The notes: generated from the letters alone by a model not told the origin. Positions 10,601-17,935 are shown, counted from the stretch's first letter. The stretch is DNA of 22,306 nt from an uncultured Coriobacteriaceae bacterium (GCA_900539675.1 UQDJ01000029.1:1-22306), one strand, 5' to 3'. Numbers and translations: made by a program.

Positions 10601-13600
10601 GAAGGTGGCGCTCTGTATACCGCCACGATGGATAATCTGTTTAAGAACATGAGTTTCTCTGCAGATGTGCTTGATGGCATCGAACGTGCGGCAGATGGCT
10701 CTCGCTCGCGTGATCTGGTGTATGTGGTCACGTCACAGCCAAAGGACGATCTTTCGTGGAAGCAAGGACTTATTGCTGATACAACAGCATACCAAGTAAC
10801 GATAACCGTGAAAGATGACGGCAATGGCAATTTAACGGCAAGTTTAGCGTCTAGTGCGCCTATTGTTGAAGGCCAATTCGACGGTAAGACGTTTACGCAG
10901 ATTGCCCCTGCAGATGAGGTAGTGTTTGAACACACCTATAGTCCTGCCGCGATTAATATCGATCTACCACAGTTCACTAAGGTGCTCGATGATAATGCCA
11001 ACAATAATCAACGAGTTCTTAAAGAAGGCGAATTCCAGTTCTCTGTTCAGCCTGCAAATGACGCAGCGGTGGCTACTGACGGCATGATTTTGCCTTCAGC
11101 GACTCGCAATGGTGCTGATGGCACAGTGCGCTTCGGCAACATGACAGCATTCAAGCCAGGTATTTACCAAATTGCTGTGCAGGAAGATTTTCTTGAAGCA
11201 GACGATGCCGATCCTGCAACGCCAGGGGTTCAGGACAAAACAGGCATCACCTACGATATGCATGTAGTTTTTCTGACCTACAAGGTCAAAGACGATCCCA
11301 CAACCGGTGCGCTGGTGCTTGATGGTGAGCCGGTGATTGATGGCGATACCACATTCACTAATACATATAATCCACGCCCTTTGACCTATGAAAATAGCAC
11401 GGGCATATCCTTTGCGGGTACCAAATACGTACAGGATAATCCGGGTTCATACCATCTTGAAGATGGCCAGTTTGCCTTCCATTTATCTGCGGTAACCACG
11501 GGGGCTCCGCTTCCCGCGCATGATAAGGCAGATGAAACGTGGTCGGGTACCAATCCTGCCGTGGCAGCGCAGAATGAAAACTCTAAGCAGGGTTCAAAAC
11601 AGGATCCACGTGATTATGCGTCATTTGAGTTTGGTTCTATCACGTTTACTCAGGGTGGCACCTATCAATATCGTCTGGTGGAGTCGTCTACCATGAACGA
11701 TGAAGTGCCAGCTGCCGTGCGCAAACACATAAAGATGGATCCCAGTATCTACAACATCACTATCACGGTAAAAGATGATGGCCGCGGTGCGCTGAGTATT
11801 GGCGATGTCAGTGTGACCAAACAGGACCTGATTGATTCTGAGCCAGTGCCGGTAGAGGATTTTAACCCGCTGTCTTCGATGGTGTTTACTAATACCTATG
11901 ACCTGGAAACGGTCACCGGCATCAACAATATCGAAAAAATTATCAAAGGACGTAACTTTACTGATACCGACACCTTTGCGTTTAAGGTGTCATTGGAAGC
12001 TCAGACTGTCGATCCAAATGACTCGGGATCAAAGGTAGGTATTGCCATAGATGATCTTCCGAGGATTACGTTCAACGAGTCTGGATCGGTATTGCGCGCC
12101 GATAGCATTAAAGCAGAACAACAAAACGATAAAACGTTGATGGAATATACGGTAGACATTCACCCGACGCGGGGCGGTTCTGTTGGAAACGAAGGCCTGT
12201 TTGCTAACGAAGACGGTGACGGACAGTACTATCGTTTCAACACGGGTCGTTATACCTACAGCCATGTTGGAGTCTATACCTACACCGTAGAAGAATTGAC
12301 ACCCAAAGACGCAATTGATGGAGTGAAAGATGGTATCACCTATGACTCCACAAAGCATACGGTGTTGGTAATCGTTTATGAAGATACGCATGACGAAGAG
12401 CGGCATTTACACCGTTATATTGCGCTTGATCCGACCGATGAACAGGCCAAAGAAGCTAAACAAGCAGTGGCGCAGGGCGACTTTGCTGCTGATGTCCTTA
12501 CTACGGGCGAAGTAGATGATAGTGATTCATCGCATGCTGATGATCAAGAGGTTATGGTTACCATACCGTTCACTAACAAGTACGCGCTTAGTCCTGCCGT
12601 CCTTTCGGGTGAAGACAATCTTGCTGTGAAAAAGGACCTCTCTGGTCGAGCCTGGCAGAACGACGATGAGTTTACGTTCACGTTGGGTCCAGCCGCTGCT
12701 TCGGTAGAACAGGGCAGCGCAACCGCCGATGCTATCCAGAATGGCACGGTGGTATTACCTGAAAGCGCAAAACAAGGCATCACGATCAAGGACGATACCG
12801 ATAAACATACCGCATCATTTGGTGATATCGAATTTAAGGCTGCCGGTACGTATGTCTTTGCGGTCAAGGAAGCGGTACCCAACAATGCCACCAACGCCGA
12901 TGTTCCAGGCAAGACGTATGGCGGTGCTGATACGACCGATGACGAGCGTGCCAAAGCAGGCTGGATGCTTGATGGTGTGATATATGACACAGAGCCTCAT
13001 AACATTTTGGTTGAAGTGCGGGAAGATGTTTCAAATAACACGCTGGTTATTGATCAGGTTATTGATCAGCAAAATATCACTGGTGCTAATCCGGCATTCA
13101 CATTCACCAATACGTATAAAACAAACGCCTTTGTTGGTGTGCCTGACGGGCTTGAGTTTTCCAAGAGCCTGGAAAACAGCACCTGGCAGGATGACCAGTC
13201 ATTCGTCTTCCAGCTAAAACCGACGGGTGGCACCGTTGATGGGAAAATCATAGATGCATCTGAAGTTCCTATGCCTCTTGCTGATGAGGGTGCAGGGGTA
13301 ATGGTTTCTGCTGATGGCAGTGCTACGAAGACCGTAACAAAACCGGTCGCGGGCAACACGGCAGCGTTTAATATTGGTTCAATCACCTACGATAAGGCGG
13401 GTAGTTACACGTATGAGGTGACCGAGCTTAACGCAGCGGGTAGCCCAGCTGGAGGGGGCACTACAGAGGGAATTTCCTATGCAACCAATACGGTTAACGT
13501 GACCGTAGAGGTAACTGATACGGGAGACGGCTCTCTTGTGACACATGTTGCCAAGAAGGAAGGCGAAGCACGCAGCGATGCATCGTTTGTTAACACGTAT

Positions 13601-15616
13601 TCAGCAAATGATGCGACGGCAACTATCAAGGCGTCAAAGACGCTTAAAAACCAGCAAATCGATAAGGGGATGTTTTCGTTTATCGTCAAAAATGCCAAGG
13701 GCGAAACGGTAGCGACAGCAACCAATGATGAAGCGGGTGTTATTGCGTTTAACAGCTTGCATTATTCGTTTGAAAACTTGTCTGAAGATGTTGATAAGGG
13801 CCTTGCTGCCTATACCGCTGATGGTACATATCAGTATGAGTATTGTGTCGAAGAAATTGATCCCGGTGCAGGCTATACCGCCATTAAGGGTGCTTTTAAT
13901 GTGGTAGTAACGGTATCGGATGACGGTAAGGGCAACCTTTCTGCCCAGGTGACCTACCCCGATGGCTACGAAGGCGGTCTGGTATTTGAAAACATCTATG
14001 GTGCATCAGGAAGTGCGGAGATTTCCCTTACTGGCGCAAAACATATAGAGACTCAAAGCGAAGGCGATTTCACTCCGCCGAGTTTGAGCGATATTGCTGG
14101 TAAGTACAGCTTTACCCTGACAGGTGAAGACGGTGCTCCTATGCCTGAAGGATCAAATGGCAGCATCAAAACGCAAACGAATGATGCCTCTGGAACGATT
14201 GATTTTGGCCTGATTCACTACACCATGGAAAATGTGTTTGGTGAGGCAGGCGCAACAGAGGATAACGCCTCATCAGCCGATTCTGCAGAGCATAAGCAAT
14301 CTGACGCAACGAACGGCGGCAGGGTAGATCAAACTGAAGCCACAGATGCGAGCGGCAACACAACCGAACAATTGGACGCTGCAGAAACAAATGGGGGAAA
14401 GGAAGATCAAGCCACCGATGGTAGCGATCATGCCGCCGATAATATGACCAATGGCATCGATGCCTCTGAACAAGACGGATTCAGTGAATCTGAGGGCGTT
14501 AGTGCGCTTGGTGCCCCCAAAGAAACGCTCGCCTATATGGCGCAATCTGCTTCGCAGTTTGTTTTGCCAACCAAGGCATACGCACAGCCAAACCCGGCGC
14601 AACGTTCTAAAACTTTTACGTATACGGTCGAAGAGCTGCCCATCGGAAGTGGTTCTGTGGGCGTTGCCGGGGTGACGAACGATAGCGTAGATAAACACAC
14701 CATTCAAGTTACGATCACCGATAACGGCGATGGCACCTTATCGCAGTCCATTGCTGTCGATGGTCAACCAGCCAACGAAACCGAACCGCTCTTTTCTTTC
14801 GCTAATACTTATAGCGTACAAGCGGTAAGCAGCTCTGTGGCCGTTGAAAAGAAGCTGGAGGGCGCTACGCTCAAAGCGGGCGATTTTGCGTTCGAGATGA
14901 AAAGCAAACAAACTCCGGGCAATACCTCAGGCGCTGTTAGCCCTGACGGGGTGATTGGCACCAACGATGAACAGGGTAAAGTGTGGATGCCCGAAGTTAC
15001 CTTTACTGTCCCAGGACGCTATGAATTTGACCTGTATGAAGTGCTTCCCGAAGACGACGATGCTCAAACAGAGGGAGTACAAAAGGATCACGTAACGTAT
15101 GATCAGACTCACTATAGCGTCTGGGCAACCGTTACAGATCAGGGTGATGGCACCTGTACGGTAGCATGGCAGTATGCTCACCCGGCAGAGGCAGGCGGGC
15201 AGCTGATAAGCGATGCTGCGATATTTACGAATATCTATAAGGCACCAGAGGACGACCCATCTGATGACCCATCTGACGATCCTTCTGGTGGATCCGATAA
15301 ACCAGATCCATCAGATCCGCCACAAGAAGAGAATCCACCTCAGCAGGATGACGACCCAACGGATCCCAACCATCCTGGATTCAATCCAGACGACCCAACT
15401 GATCACAAGCCTTCTATCCCCGAGCAGGATAACGGGCAGGACAACGGCGTGACTAACGAACGGGATAACAACAACCTGGCCACACTGGTAAAGACGGGTG
15501 ATGTACTTGCTCCGTTGATTGCAGTTATAGCGGTAGTGTTGGCAGCTGCAGCAACGAGTGCAGCAATTGCTTATCGTCGGATGAAGCGCCCCAAGGGTAA
15601 ACACGCGCGTAAGTAG
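4577..15616 (+). CDS. Giant cell-wall-anchored fibre/adhesin: vWA remainder plus 16 isopeptide Ig-like modules (continuation after frameshift)
   Basis: This 3,679-codon frame continues the preceding one; its first possible start, TTG 4577, has no well-placed ribosome site. Removing one base (or adding two) in the G run at 4620-4625 joins both frames into a protein of 3,950 residues. In order: rest of the vWA domain (to about 5330), a DUF7604-like region (about 5400-6430, ending with LGNNGRMTLP), a SpaA/DUF7601-like module ending FTNRY (6844), and 16 tandem Spy0128/FctA-type modules (6845-15238). These typically show xKxLxG, YxYxxxE, GITYD and FTNTY, giving the Lys, Glu and Asn of an autocatalytic isopeptide bond. 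A Pro/Asp linker with DDPS repeats, LVKTG (15485-15499), a hydrophobic segment and a basic tail follow. It is probably a long covalently stiffened stalk presenting the vWA head. No sortase gene is in the window. Confidence 0.88.
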   Translation: MPSLRVVTLTSIRRWGVYTALNELLQVPTSDLTVKVNDQEFHREPAMLLMSEGEPKIGSTWVYKPEANNVSLTQVPRTKSYKGTSWDGDDEPNIKKYALDSHDERYAQTFATMMSAGYWKKEVSKHYSEDANDPTKHPVHFYTVAIDENYADSPSLAEIALNPSGAVKSAESKQNGTMAERFKYLIKTLFKEGEVRVQSGLLTSNALQERWMHFNAKNGITEQDFYYNDARYLINDQEGDAKYEWDRILGSVVSEITSVSPQAPTQVTDEGEAASGYVTYTDPIGQYMEVKDVKGLVYADNVYHYSETKSNTTSYPKRYVFEGTVANGVYPSGDLKDLIVEVTCDDKGNETMTVKVPASLLPVRINTLTVDTTAEQNVVKNAASNVMPLRVCYSVGAKEDILTTSDDGTRSVDLSKLDADYVQSHYHEDTDSIDLYGGNYSSKTAGSIDKPNSDSSQTVGDASVQFTPAETNPFFYLTENAPLYYDKECSKPVTDKPVAGTRYYFKINYYNGTQKVDAVIERDGKYLTEQGYGNPAVEEINGQWVFTKGSIRLGNLNVFQISKEQNSGGAAAGTNMNPTQTADTVRYPVYNDKASGDLFSFTVYLGNNGRMTLPAAQALGVSKQVISDEGMNAPGTDFSYELTVEGHQNQTFGGIEYSSTDKATPFTGRFDGKGSYQFKLKDGEHIEFYGLEGSKYTITEAEEQPEGFSLEKVERIEGLGDSATSTPVTDDEGNAVHEVSGTLGDKDVQVAFTNRYATSATIDVAHALNITKALTGLPSKTHEFTDQDTFTFRMVASSSNATAPLPYDKDSVTATIKAADLKQGTGDAEDVYSASTSLGSNITFTKPGEYRYIITEDEPNGADRVLGVHYDKTQYYLDIVIVQDKKTHKLCLATPEEIAQMKQSGELDTKIPYSTNPYLERGVNSSFSQVDSIVFSNNYDLEKATLKLTGTKKLLVTNSDYKINSGDFQFKIEALGTVGESSWDNPTKDDSQPLPTDGGIDGNHTMVANIGGGTVQFGTMTFTKEMVDKCYLYRISEVIPDEATNPAVSGNKKYGDSATTQDERDQKGWQANGITYDAAQYITVSVSAARNDAGEDTGFVACTVTNKEDGSSSFTFENKYQPQAATLGGGISVQKTLDGREFKTDDKFSFKVENTASPAGVGTVLPEGTSGNAAVVAVTPDAENPQVAHGATGPITFPCAGIYEYQITEQLPEDDSGLAGVQSNGITYDGHTSKVRIEVTEDHKSGSLTVEGITYDNQSATTEADKNVTTAAAFTNIYKAIFNGELDKVPATKVLTGRSIEAGEFYLTVTGENLSKTIAIPAAQANNSGQATSSIDNLLDGLSFDKPGTYTYTVSEQQGVRKGVTYSKAVWHVTIEVTDNDGTGVLTASKPTVERITDEDTGKTLVTPVQDSIQFKNAYAPLSVEVSAASFAGSKTLTGRAMEAGEFHFTLAGGDDATKKAIESGAISLTPGAGDPAQGQVSLMPAAGDPAQGKLQTVAVPSTKTDEGKSAAFNFGDGEVTFKSPGSYTFAINETDDKGNPVPEQDAGTGLTYDTHIGVVRVEVVDVAGQLMATVTPGEEKESCDFTNSYKPEPLAAPLPAGAVSVQDESKELVVQAGQFQVVMHQVGGDSLLPSGEGIQTESVLKNADAAVITNTQEDWTDNDNGHVWNYSFGKNLTFDHAGTYVYNITLRQTEKLPLCVQVNPTGTSYKVTYEVVDQGGKLALANNDPEVEVISLYSDQAPLLEPSIDELDFNNVHTVNEVFGSLQVVKQLDGRPFKEVKEGQDGDVFKFHVKLTALGNDGEAVSKDNLPGIFNSDIKFENSTGYDSTNGVIEGDVTIKPTAQDGNKYTVFTGQYAYKVPGTYTYAITEYANGLHGGVSADPKSHSIKVEVTNPPDSNINQGSSSANNTNQGTNADSPEVGHGHNLQLQTYIDDKLIDTTIPTLTITNTYKTKTDKADVSLSATNKVQGHSFEAGDFSAQIFDLNQGDHLPSVVSPDAWGASSEDGEGGALYTATMDNLFKNMSFSADVLDGIERAADGSRSRDLVYVVTSQPKDDLSWKQGLIADTTAYQVTITVKDDGNGNLTASLASSAPIVEGQFDGKTFTQIAPADEVVFEHTYSPAAINIDLPQFTKVLDDNANNNQRVLKEGEFQFSVQPANDAAVATDGMILPSATRNGADGTVRFGNMTAFKPGIYQIAVQEDFLEADDADPATPGVQDKTGITYDMHVVFLTYKVKDDPTTGALVLDGEPVIDGDTTFTNTYNPRPLTYENSTGISFAGTKYVQDNPGSYHLEDGQFAFHLSAVTTGAPLPAHDKADETWSGTNPAVAAQNENSKQGSKQDPRDYASFEFGSITFTQGGTYQYRLVESSTMNDEVPAAVRKHIKMDPSIYNITITVKDDGRGALSIGDVSVTKQDLIDSEPVPVEDFNPLSSMVFTNTYDLETVTGINNIEKIIKGRNFTDTDTFAFKVSLEAQTVDPNDSGSKVGIAIDDLPRITFNESGSVLRADSIKAEQQNDKTLMEYTVDIHPTRGGSVGNEGLFANEDGDGQYYRFNTGRYTYSHVGVYTYTVEELTPKDAIDGVKDGITYDSTKHTVLVIVYEDTHDEERHLHRYIALDPTDEQAKEAKQAVAQGDFAADVLTTGEVDDSDSSHADDQEVMVTIPFTNKYALSPAVLSGEDNLAVKKDLSGRAWQNDDEFTFTLGPAAASVEQGSATADAIQNGTVVLPESAKQGITIKDDTDKHTASFGDIEFKAAGTYVFAVKEAVPNNATNADVPGKTYGGADTTDDERAKAGWMLDGVIYDTEPHNILVEVREDVSNNTLVIDQVIDQQNITGANPAFTFTNTYKTNAFVGVPDGLEFSKSLENSTWQDDQSFVFQLKPTGGTVDGKIIDASEVPMPLADEGAGVMVSADGSATKTVTKPVAGNTAAFNIGSITYDKAGSYTYEVTELNAAGSPAGGGTTEGISYATNTVNVTVEVTDTGDGSLVTHVAKKEGEARSDASFVNTYSANDATATIKASKTLKNQQIDKGMFSFIVKNAKGETVATATNDEAGVIAFNSLHYSFENLSEDVDKGLAAYTADGTYQYEYCVEEIDPGAGYTAIKGAFNVVVTVSDDGKGNLSAQVTYPDGYEGGLVFENIYGASGSAEISLTGAKHIETQSEGDFTPPSLSDIAGKYSFTLTGEDGAPMPEGSNGSIKTQTNDASGTIDFGLIHYTMENVFGEAGATEDNASSADSAEHKQSDATNGGRVDQTEATDASGNTTEQLDAAETNGGKEDQATDGSDHAADNMTNGIDASEQDGFSESEGVSALGAPKETLAYMAQSASQFVLPTKAYAQPNPAQRSKTFTYTVEELPIGSGSVGVAGVTNDSVDKHTIQVTITDNGDGTLSQSIAVDGQPANETEPLFSFANTYSVQAVSSSVAVEKKLEGATLKAGDFAFEMKSKQTPGNTSGAVSPDGVIGTNDEQGKVWMPEVTFTVPGRYEFDLYEVLPEDDDAQTEGVQKDHVTYDQTHYSVWATVTDQGDGTCTVAWQYAHPAEAGGQLISDAAIFTNIYKAPEDDPSDDPSDDPSGGSDKPDPSDPPQEENPPQQDDDPTDPNHPGFNPDDPTDHKPSIPEQDNGQDNGVTNERDNNNLATLVKTGDVLAPLIAVIAVVLAAAATSAAIAYRRMKRPKGKHARK
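4620..4625 (+). other. G6 homopolymer at the frameshift point
   Basis: Six G in a row (from the last base of an ATG codon) precede TCTATACC. Upstream the vWA sequence reads in one frame (NVNKYTQMG), and downstream it continues in the next (VYTALNELLQ). Both frames are open together only from about 4577 to 4680, and this is the only long homopolymer in that overlap. A run of five or eight G would restore one continuous reading frame. Confidence 0.8.
8978..9061 (+). repeat. 42-base in-frame tandem duplication inside module 5
   Basis: Two adjacent 42-base copies (8978-9019 and 9020-9061) encode SLTPGAGDPAQGQV and SLMPAAGDPAQGKL. They differ at only a few bases, so this duplication is much younger than the module array. 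It lies in a loop of the fifth isopeptide module. Confidence 0.9.
14240..14608 (+). other. Low-complexity insert of about 120 residues within module 15
   Basis: Between MENVFGEAG and KTFTYTVEE, where sister modules have only a short loop, lies a stretch rich in Asp, Ala, Thr, Asn, Glu and Gln. It ends in a more hydrophobic part (SQFVLPTKAYAQPNPAQ) that resembles a signal-peptide cleavage region (AYA-Q). It stays in frame and the module resumes normally afterwards. It is probably a disordered loop projecting from the stalk. Confidence 0.65.
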
Positions 15617-15667
15617 TACGGGTAGCCGTTCGAGGAACGTCAACGGATCACCGGGGAGGTCATCGCA

Positions 15668-15704
15668 GATGATTGAACTGGTGATTCAATTGAGGAAAAT
15701 CATC
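15668..15704 (+). other. Imperfect nested hairpin between the giant gene and the phosphatase gene
   Basis: GATGATT (15668-15674) can pair with AATCATC (15698-15704), and inside it ATTGAA with TTCAAT. There is no T run, so it is a poor intrinsic terminator. No better terminator is visible after the giant gene. Confidence 0.25.
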
Positions 15705-15712
15705 GATGATGG

Positions 15713-15741
15713 TTGATACTTATCTGCTGCTGCAAAATACT
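15713..15741 (+). promoter_or_regulatory. Candidate sigma-70 promoter for the HAD phosphatase gene
   Basis: TTGATA (15713-15718, five of six consensus bases) and AATACT (15736-15741, four of six) are 17 bases apart. The expected transcript start is about 30 bases ahead of the chosen ATG at 15780. Confidence 0.4.
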
Positions 15742-15779
15742 TGATGCAGTTTAATTGCTATACGGTGAGGAATAAAGCT

Positions 15780-16433
15780 ATGACACGTTCTGGTTTTGAC
15801 GGGTTTATTTTTGATATGGATGGCACGTTGCTTCACACACTGCCCGATTTGGTAGTTGTTACTAATATGGCTCTTGAAAAGGAAGGGCTTCCTCCCCGGA
15901 CGAGCAACGAAATACTTCACTTTGTTGGCAACGGTGTTATGTCGTTAGTTGTGCAGGCAGTGCCAGACGGTACGTCAGATGAACAAGCAAAGCGCGTGTT
16001 TAATAACTTTAAGAATATGTATGCACAATTCGGTATGGAAAAAACCAAGCCGTTTGATCATATGGTAGAAACGCTGCATACCCTTAAAACCAAAGGTAAA
16101 AAGCTGGGCATTGTATCCAACAAATTTGAGCAGGGCGTTAAAGAAGTCGAGGCACACTTCTTCCCCGATATGTTCGATGTTGCACACGGCGAAAGTGAAA
16201 CCATTAAGCGTAAGCCCGATCCAAGTGGCTTACTGGCAACTGCACGCGAAATGGGTCTTGCTCCAGATCGTTGTGTGTACTTTGGTGATTCGGCAGGGGA
16301 TATGGTGGCAGCCCATAATGCCGGCATGTATGGCGTTGGCGTCACGTGGGGCTATCAAACCCTTGAGCAATTAAACAGCGGGAATCCAGATGAGCTGATC
16401 GGTGATCCCTGCGAAATATTGCGTTTTGTTTAA
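15780..16433 (+). CDS. HAD-superfamily hydrolase, phosphoglycolate phosphatase-like
   Basis: A soluble phosphatase of 217 residues, the usual size for the Gph/PGP group of the haloacid dehalogenase superfamily. Motif I is FDMDGTLL (nucleophile Asp12, acid/base Asp14), motif II VSNK (Ser113), motif III KRKPDPS (Lys145) and motif IV GDSAGD (Asp170, Asp174), which binds magnesium. The region between motifs I and II fits a helical C1 cap. The ATG at 15780 is chosen because GGTGAGG (15764-15770) sits nine bases before it; in-frame TTG 15741 and ATG 15744 lack such a site. A likely own promoter precedes it, so it need not be co-transcribed with the giant gene. It converges on the regulator gene, with only 20 bases between stop codons. 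The fold and phosphatase activity are secure; the substrate (2-phosphoglycolate or another phosphomonoester) is not shown by the sequence. Confidence 0.9.
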   Translation: MTRSGFDGFIFDMDGTLLHTLPDLVVVTNMALEKEGLPPRTSNEILHFVGNGVMSLVVQAVPDGTSDEQAKRVFNNFKNMYAQFGMEKTKPFDHMVETLHTLKTKGKKLGIVSNKFEQGVKEVEAHFFPDMFDVAHGESETIKRKPDPSGLLATAREMGLAPDRCVYFGDSAGDMVAAHNAGMYGVGVTWGYQTLEQLNSGNPDELIGDPCEILRFV

Positions 16434-16464
16434 TTGAGTGTTTAATTGAGTGCCTAATTGAGGT
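16429..16464. repeat. Three tandem 12-base copies spanning two convergent stop codons
   Basis: TTTAATTGAGTG occurs at 16429-16440 and 16441-16452, followed by a diverged copy (CCTAATTGAGGT, 16453-16464). The first copy contains the TAA of the phosphatase gene, and the third contains the minus-strand TAG of the regulator gene. No hairpin terminator is visible here, so the two transcripts may overlap. Confidence 0.85.
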
Positions 16465-17935
16465 GTTGAGCCACTTCCTGTTCTTCAGTGCTACGCATAT
16501 TGACATAGTCGATTAATTCTTCGCGTGTGTGGATTGATGTCTTTTCATAGATATGGCGGATATGGGTATTTACCGTATTCGGAGATATGACGAACGTCTG
16601 CGCAATCTTATTGGTGGAGGCACCTTTTGCCAGCATTCTAAGAATTTCTGTTTCACGAGGAGAAAGGTTGAATTCTTTACTCATCTCTTCTTGAATCTGT
16701 TCACTGCGCGAAGGTGAAACCGGATCACTCATCAATTTGGTTAGGGCAAATTCTTGACGCGTGAGAGGAATTAGCAACAGTGCCAGCAAACACATGCACA
16801 GCAGGCAGATGCTGTTGGTGGTTGCCAAGTAGAGCGGAGCATTAAAGGTTTCCACGATCAGTGAAATGGTATCGCCAATAGCAAAGCCGGAATAGGTGCA
16901 TACTACCGACATGCCAAAGGTAAGAGTGGCTGCCACGTATCCTTTGGTTGCCAATTTGCCGAAGTAGATAAGCAAAAGTATTTGAAAGATAAGAGCACAT
17001 CCCAAGGCAATACCAAAAGCAGGAAATAGGGTAGCGGCACCATTTAAATACAGCGCAAAAGACACAATGCACAGCACAACCACCCAGGGGCACAATTGAA
17101 AGATACCCTGACGTTTGCCGGTGGCAAAATAAATCCCCACGAGTATCAGTAAAATGGCACCACAGAAGGACATGCCCAAGGCTAGGCCCTGCGAAATAGG
17201 GAGCTGACCTTGAGGGATAATGCCGCCTAAAAAGCTACAGATGCCGCATGCGCTAAAACAGACTATGCAAATAACGCGCACGTTGGGATAGGCTATCGCG
17301 GCTGCTTTCTTTGGCAGAAGTACTGGAAACGTGGTGCCTACTTCTTTGCGGGATAAGACCAACAGTACGCCTGATATGGCAGGAAGAATTGACACGAATA
17401 CCGGCAACATAATGGGTGGCAACAACAGTACAACCGCAATGCTTACTATATAGGTTACCCCGAAGGTGATACCTATATGACCGAATGAATAGCGGGAGCG
17501 TCCGCAGGTATGGCATTCGGCCCATAAAATCCAAAAGAGCGATTCTGCTACGCCCAGTAAAAACGATAAGATGTAAAAACCGAGGGTCGTGACCGGTTCA
17601 GGTGGATAAAAACAGAGCGCCAGCGAAATAATCGTCGTTGCCAGAGGAACAACAATACTGGCAGAGCGGTGTTCAAATAGATGCTTGTTTCTGCCTAAGA
17701 AGAAAAGCACTGCTGGTAAGGTTGCTGCTAACGTTACCAGATTGATAATCCAGGCAATCGTTACGTCCCAATTGGTGATAGAACGATAGTAAAACGTGCC
17801 TTCAGTCAGCCAGAGCAAATTGCTGTAGGCTGCCAGAAGAGCCAAACCTAAGTACTTACCATTGCGCAAAAGTTTTGCGATATTGAATTGATTTGGTGTG
17901 GACGGTGTCGCGGGCTTAGATGGTGTACCCTCCAT
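16454..17935 (-). CDS. Membrane-embedded LuxR-family transcriptional regulator
   Basis: A 493-residue protein with about 12 hydrophobic segments followed by a C-terminal LuxR/GerE helix-turn-helix (about residues 424-482: LSPRETEILRMLAKG, then NKIAQTFVISPNTVNTHI). This fused design is common in Eggerthellaceae and related Coriobacteriia, where such regulators often sit next to transporters or catabolic genes. The membrane part is presumed to sense a ligand and control the attached DNA-binding domain. The start at 17935 is favoured because AAGGGGG lies ten bases upstream; an in-frame ATG at 18001 would add 22 polar residues but has no ribosome site. The gene is divergent from the MFS transporter gene, and the inverted repeats between them are its natural candidate targets. 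A CHTC cluster follows the fourth membrane segment, of unknown meaning. The family call is secure; the ligand and targets are inferred. Confidence 0.92.
   Translation of the reverse strand: MEGTPSKPATPSTPNQFNIAKLLRNGKYLGLALLAAYSNLLWLTEGTFYYRSITNWDVTIAWIINLVTLAATLPAVLFFLGRNKHLFEHRSASIVVPLATTIISLALCFYPPEPVTTLGFYILSFLLGVAESLFWILWAECHTCGRSRYSFGHIGITFGVTYIVSIAVVLLLPPIMLPVFVSILPAISGVLLVLSRKEVGTTFPVLLPKKAAAIAYPNVRVICIVCFSACGICSFLGGIIPQGQLPISQGLALGMSFCGAILLILVGIYFATGKRQGIFQLCPWVVVLCIVSFALYLNGAATLFPAFGIALGCALIFQILLLIYFGKLATKGYVAATLTFGMSVVCTYSGFAIGDTISLIVETFNAPLYLATTNSICLLCMCLLALLLIPLTRQEFALTKLMSDPVSPSRSEQIQEEMSKEFNLSPRETEILRMLAKGASTNKIAQTFVISPNTVNTHIRHIYEKTSIHTREELIDYVNMRSTEEQEVAQHLN

Larger units (their letters stand above)
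6845..15238 (+). repeat. 16 tandem Spy0128/FctA-like protein modules
   Basis: Using the codon of the closing Tyr (His in module 6) of each F-x-N-x-Y as module end, the ends fall at 7393, 7936, 8410, 8833, 9346, 9850, 10432, 10939, 11368, 11899, 12583, 13117, 13600, 13999, 14812 and 15238, so modules span about 133-271 residues. The copies are clearly related in protein but strongly diverged in DNA, so this is an old array and not a recent tandem expansion. Fourteen copies keep the Lys, Glu and Asn positions. Module 6 (9347-9850) has Leu for Glu. Module 8 (10433-10939) has Ser for Glu and His for Asn. Module 7 carries an Asn/Gln/Ser-rich insert, and module 15 a long low-complexity insert. Confidence 0.85.

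Noticed and set aside
6845..15238. CRISPR array or DNA-level satellite
   Set aside because: The periodicity is of protein modules with strongly diverged DNA and variable unit length; there are no short identical repeats with spacers.
15741..15779. Earlier start (TTG 15741 or ATG 15744) for the HAD phosphatase
   Set aside because: These lie in the candidate -10 region and have no ribosome site; ATG 15780 has GGTGAGG upstream and places the DxDGT motif at the usual distance from the N-terminus.
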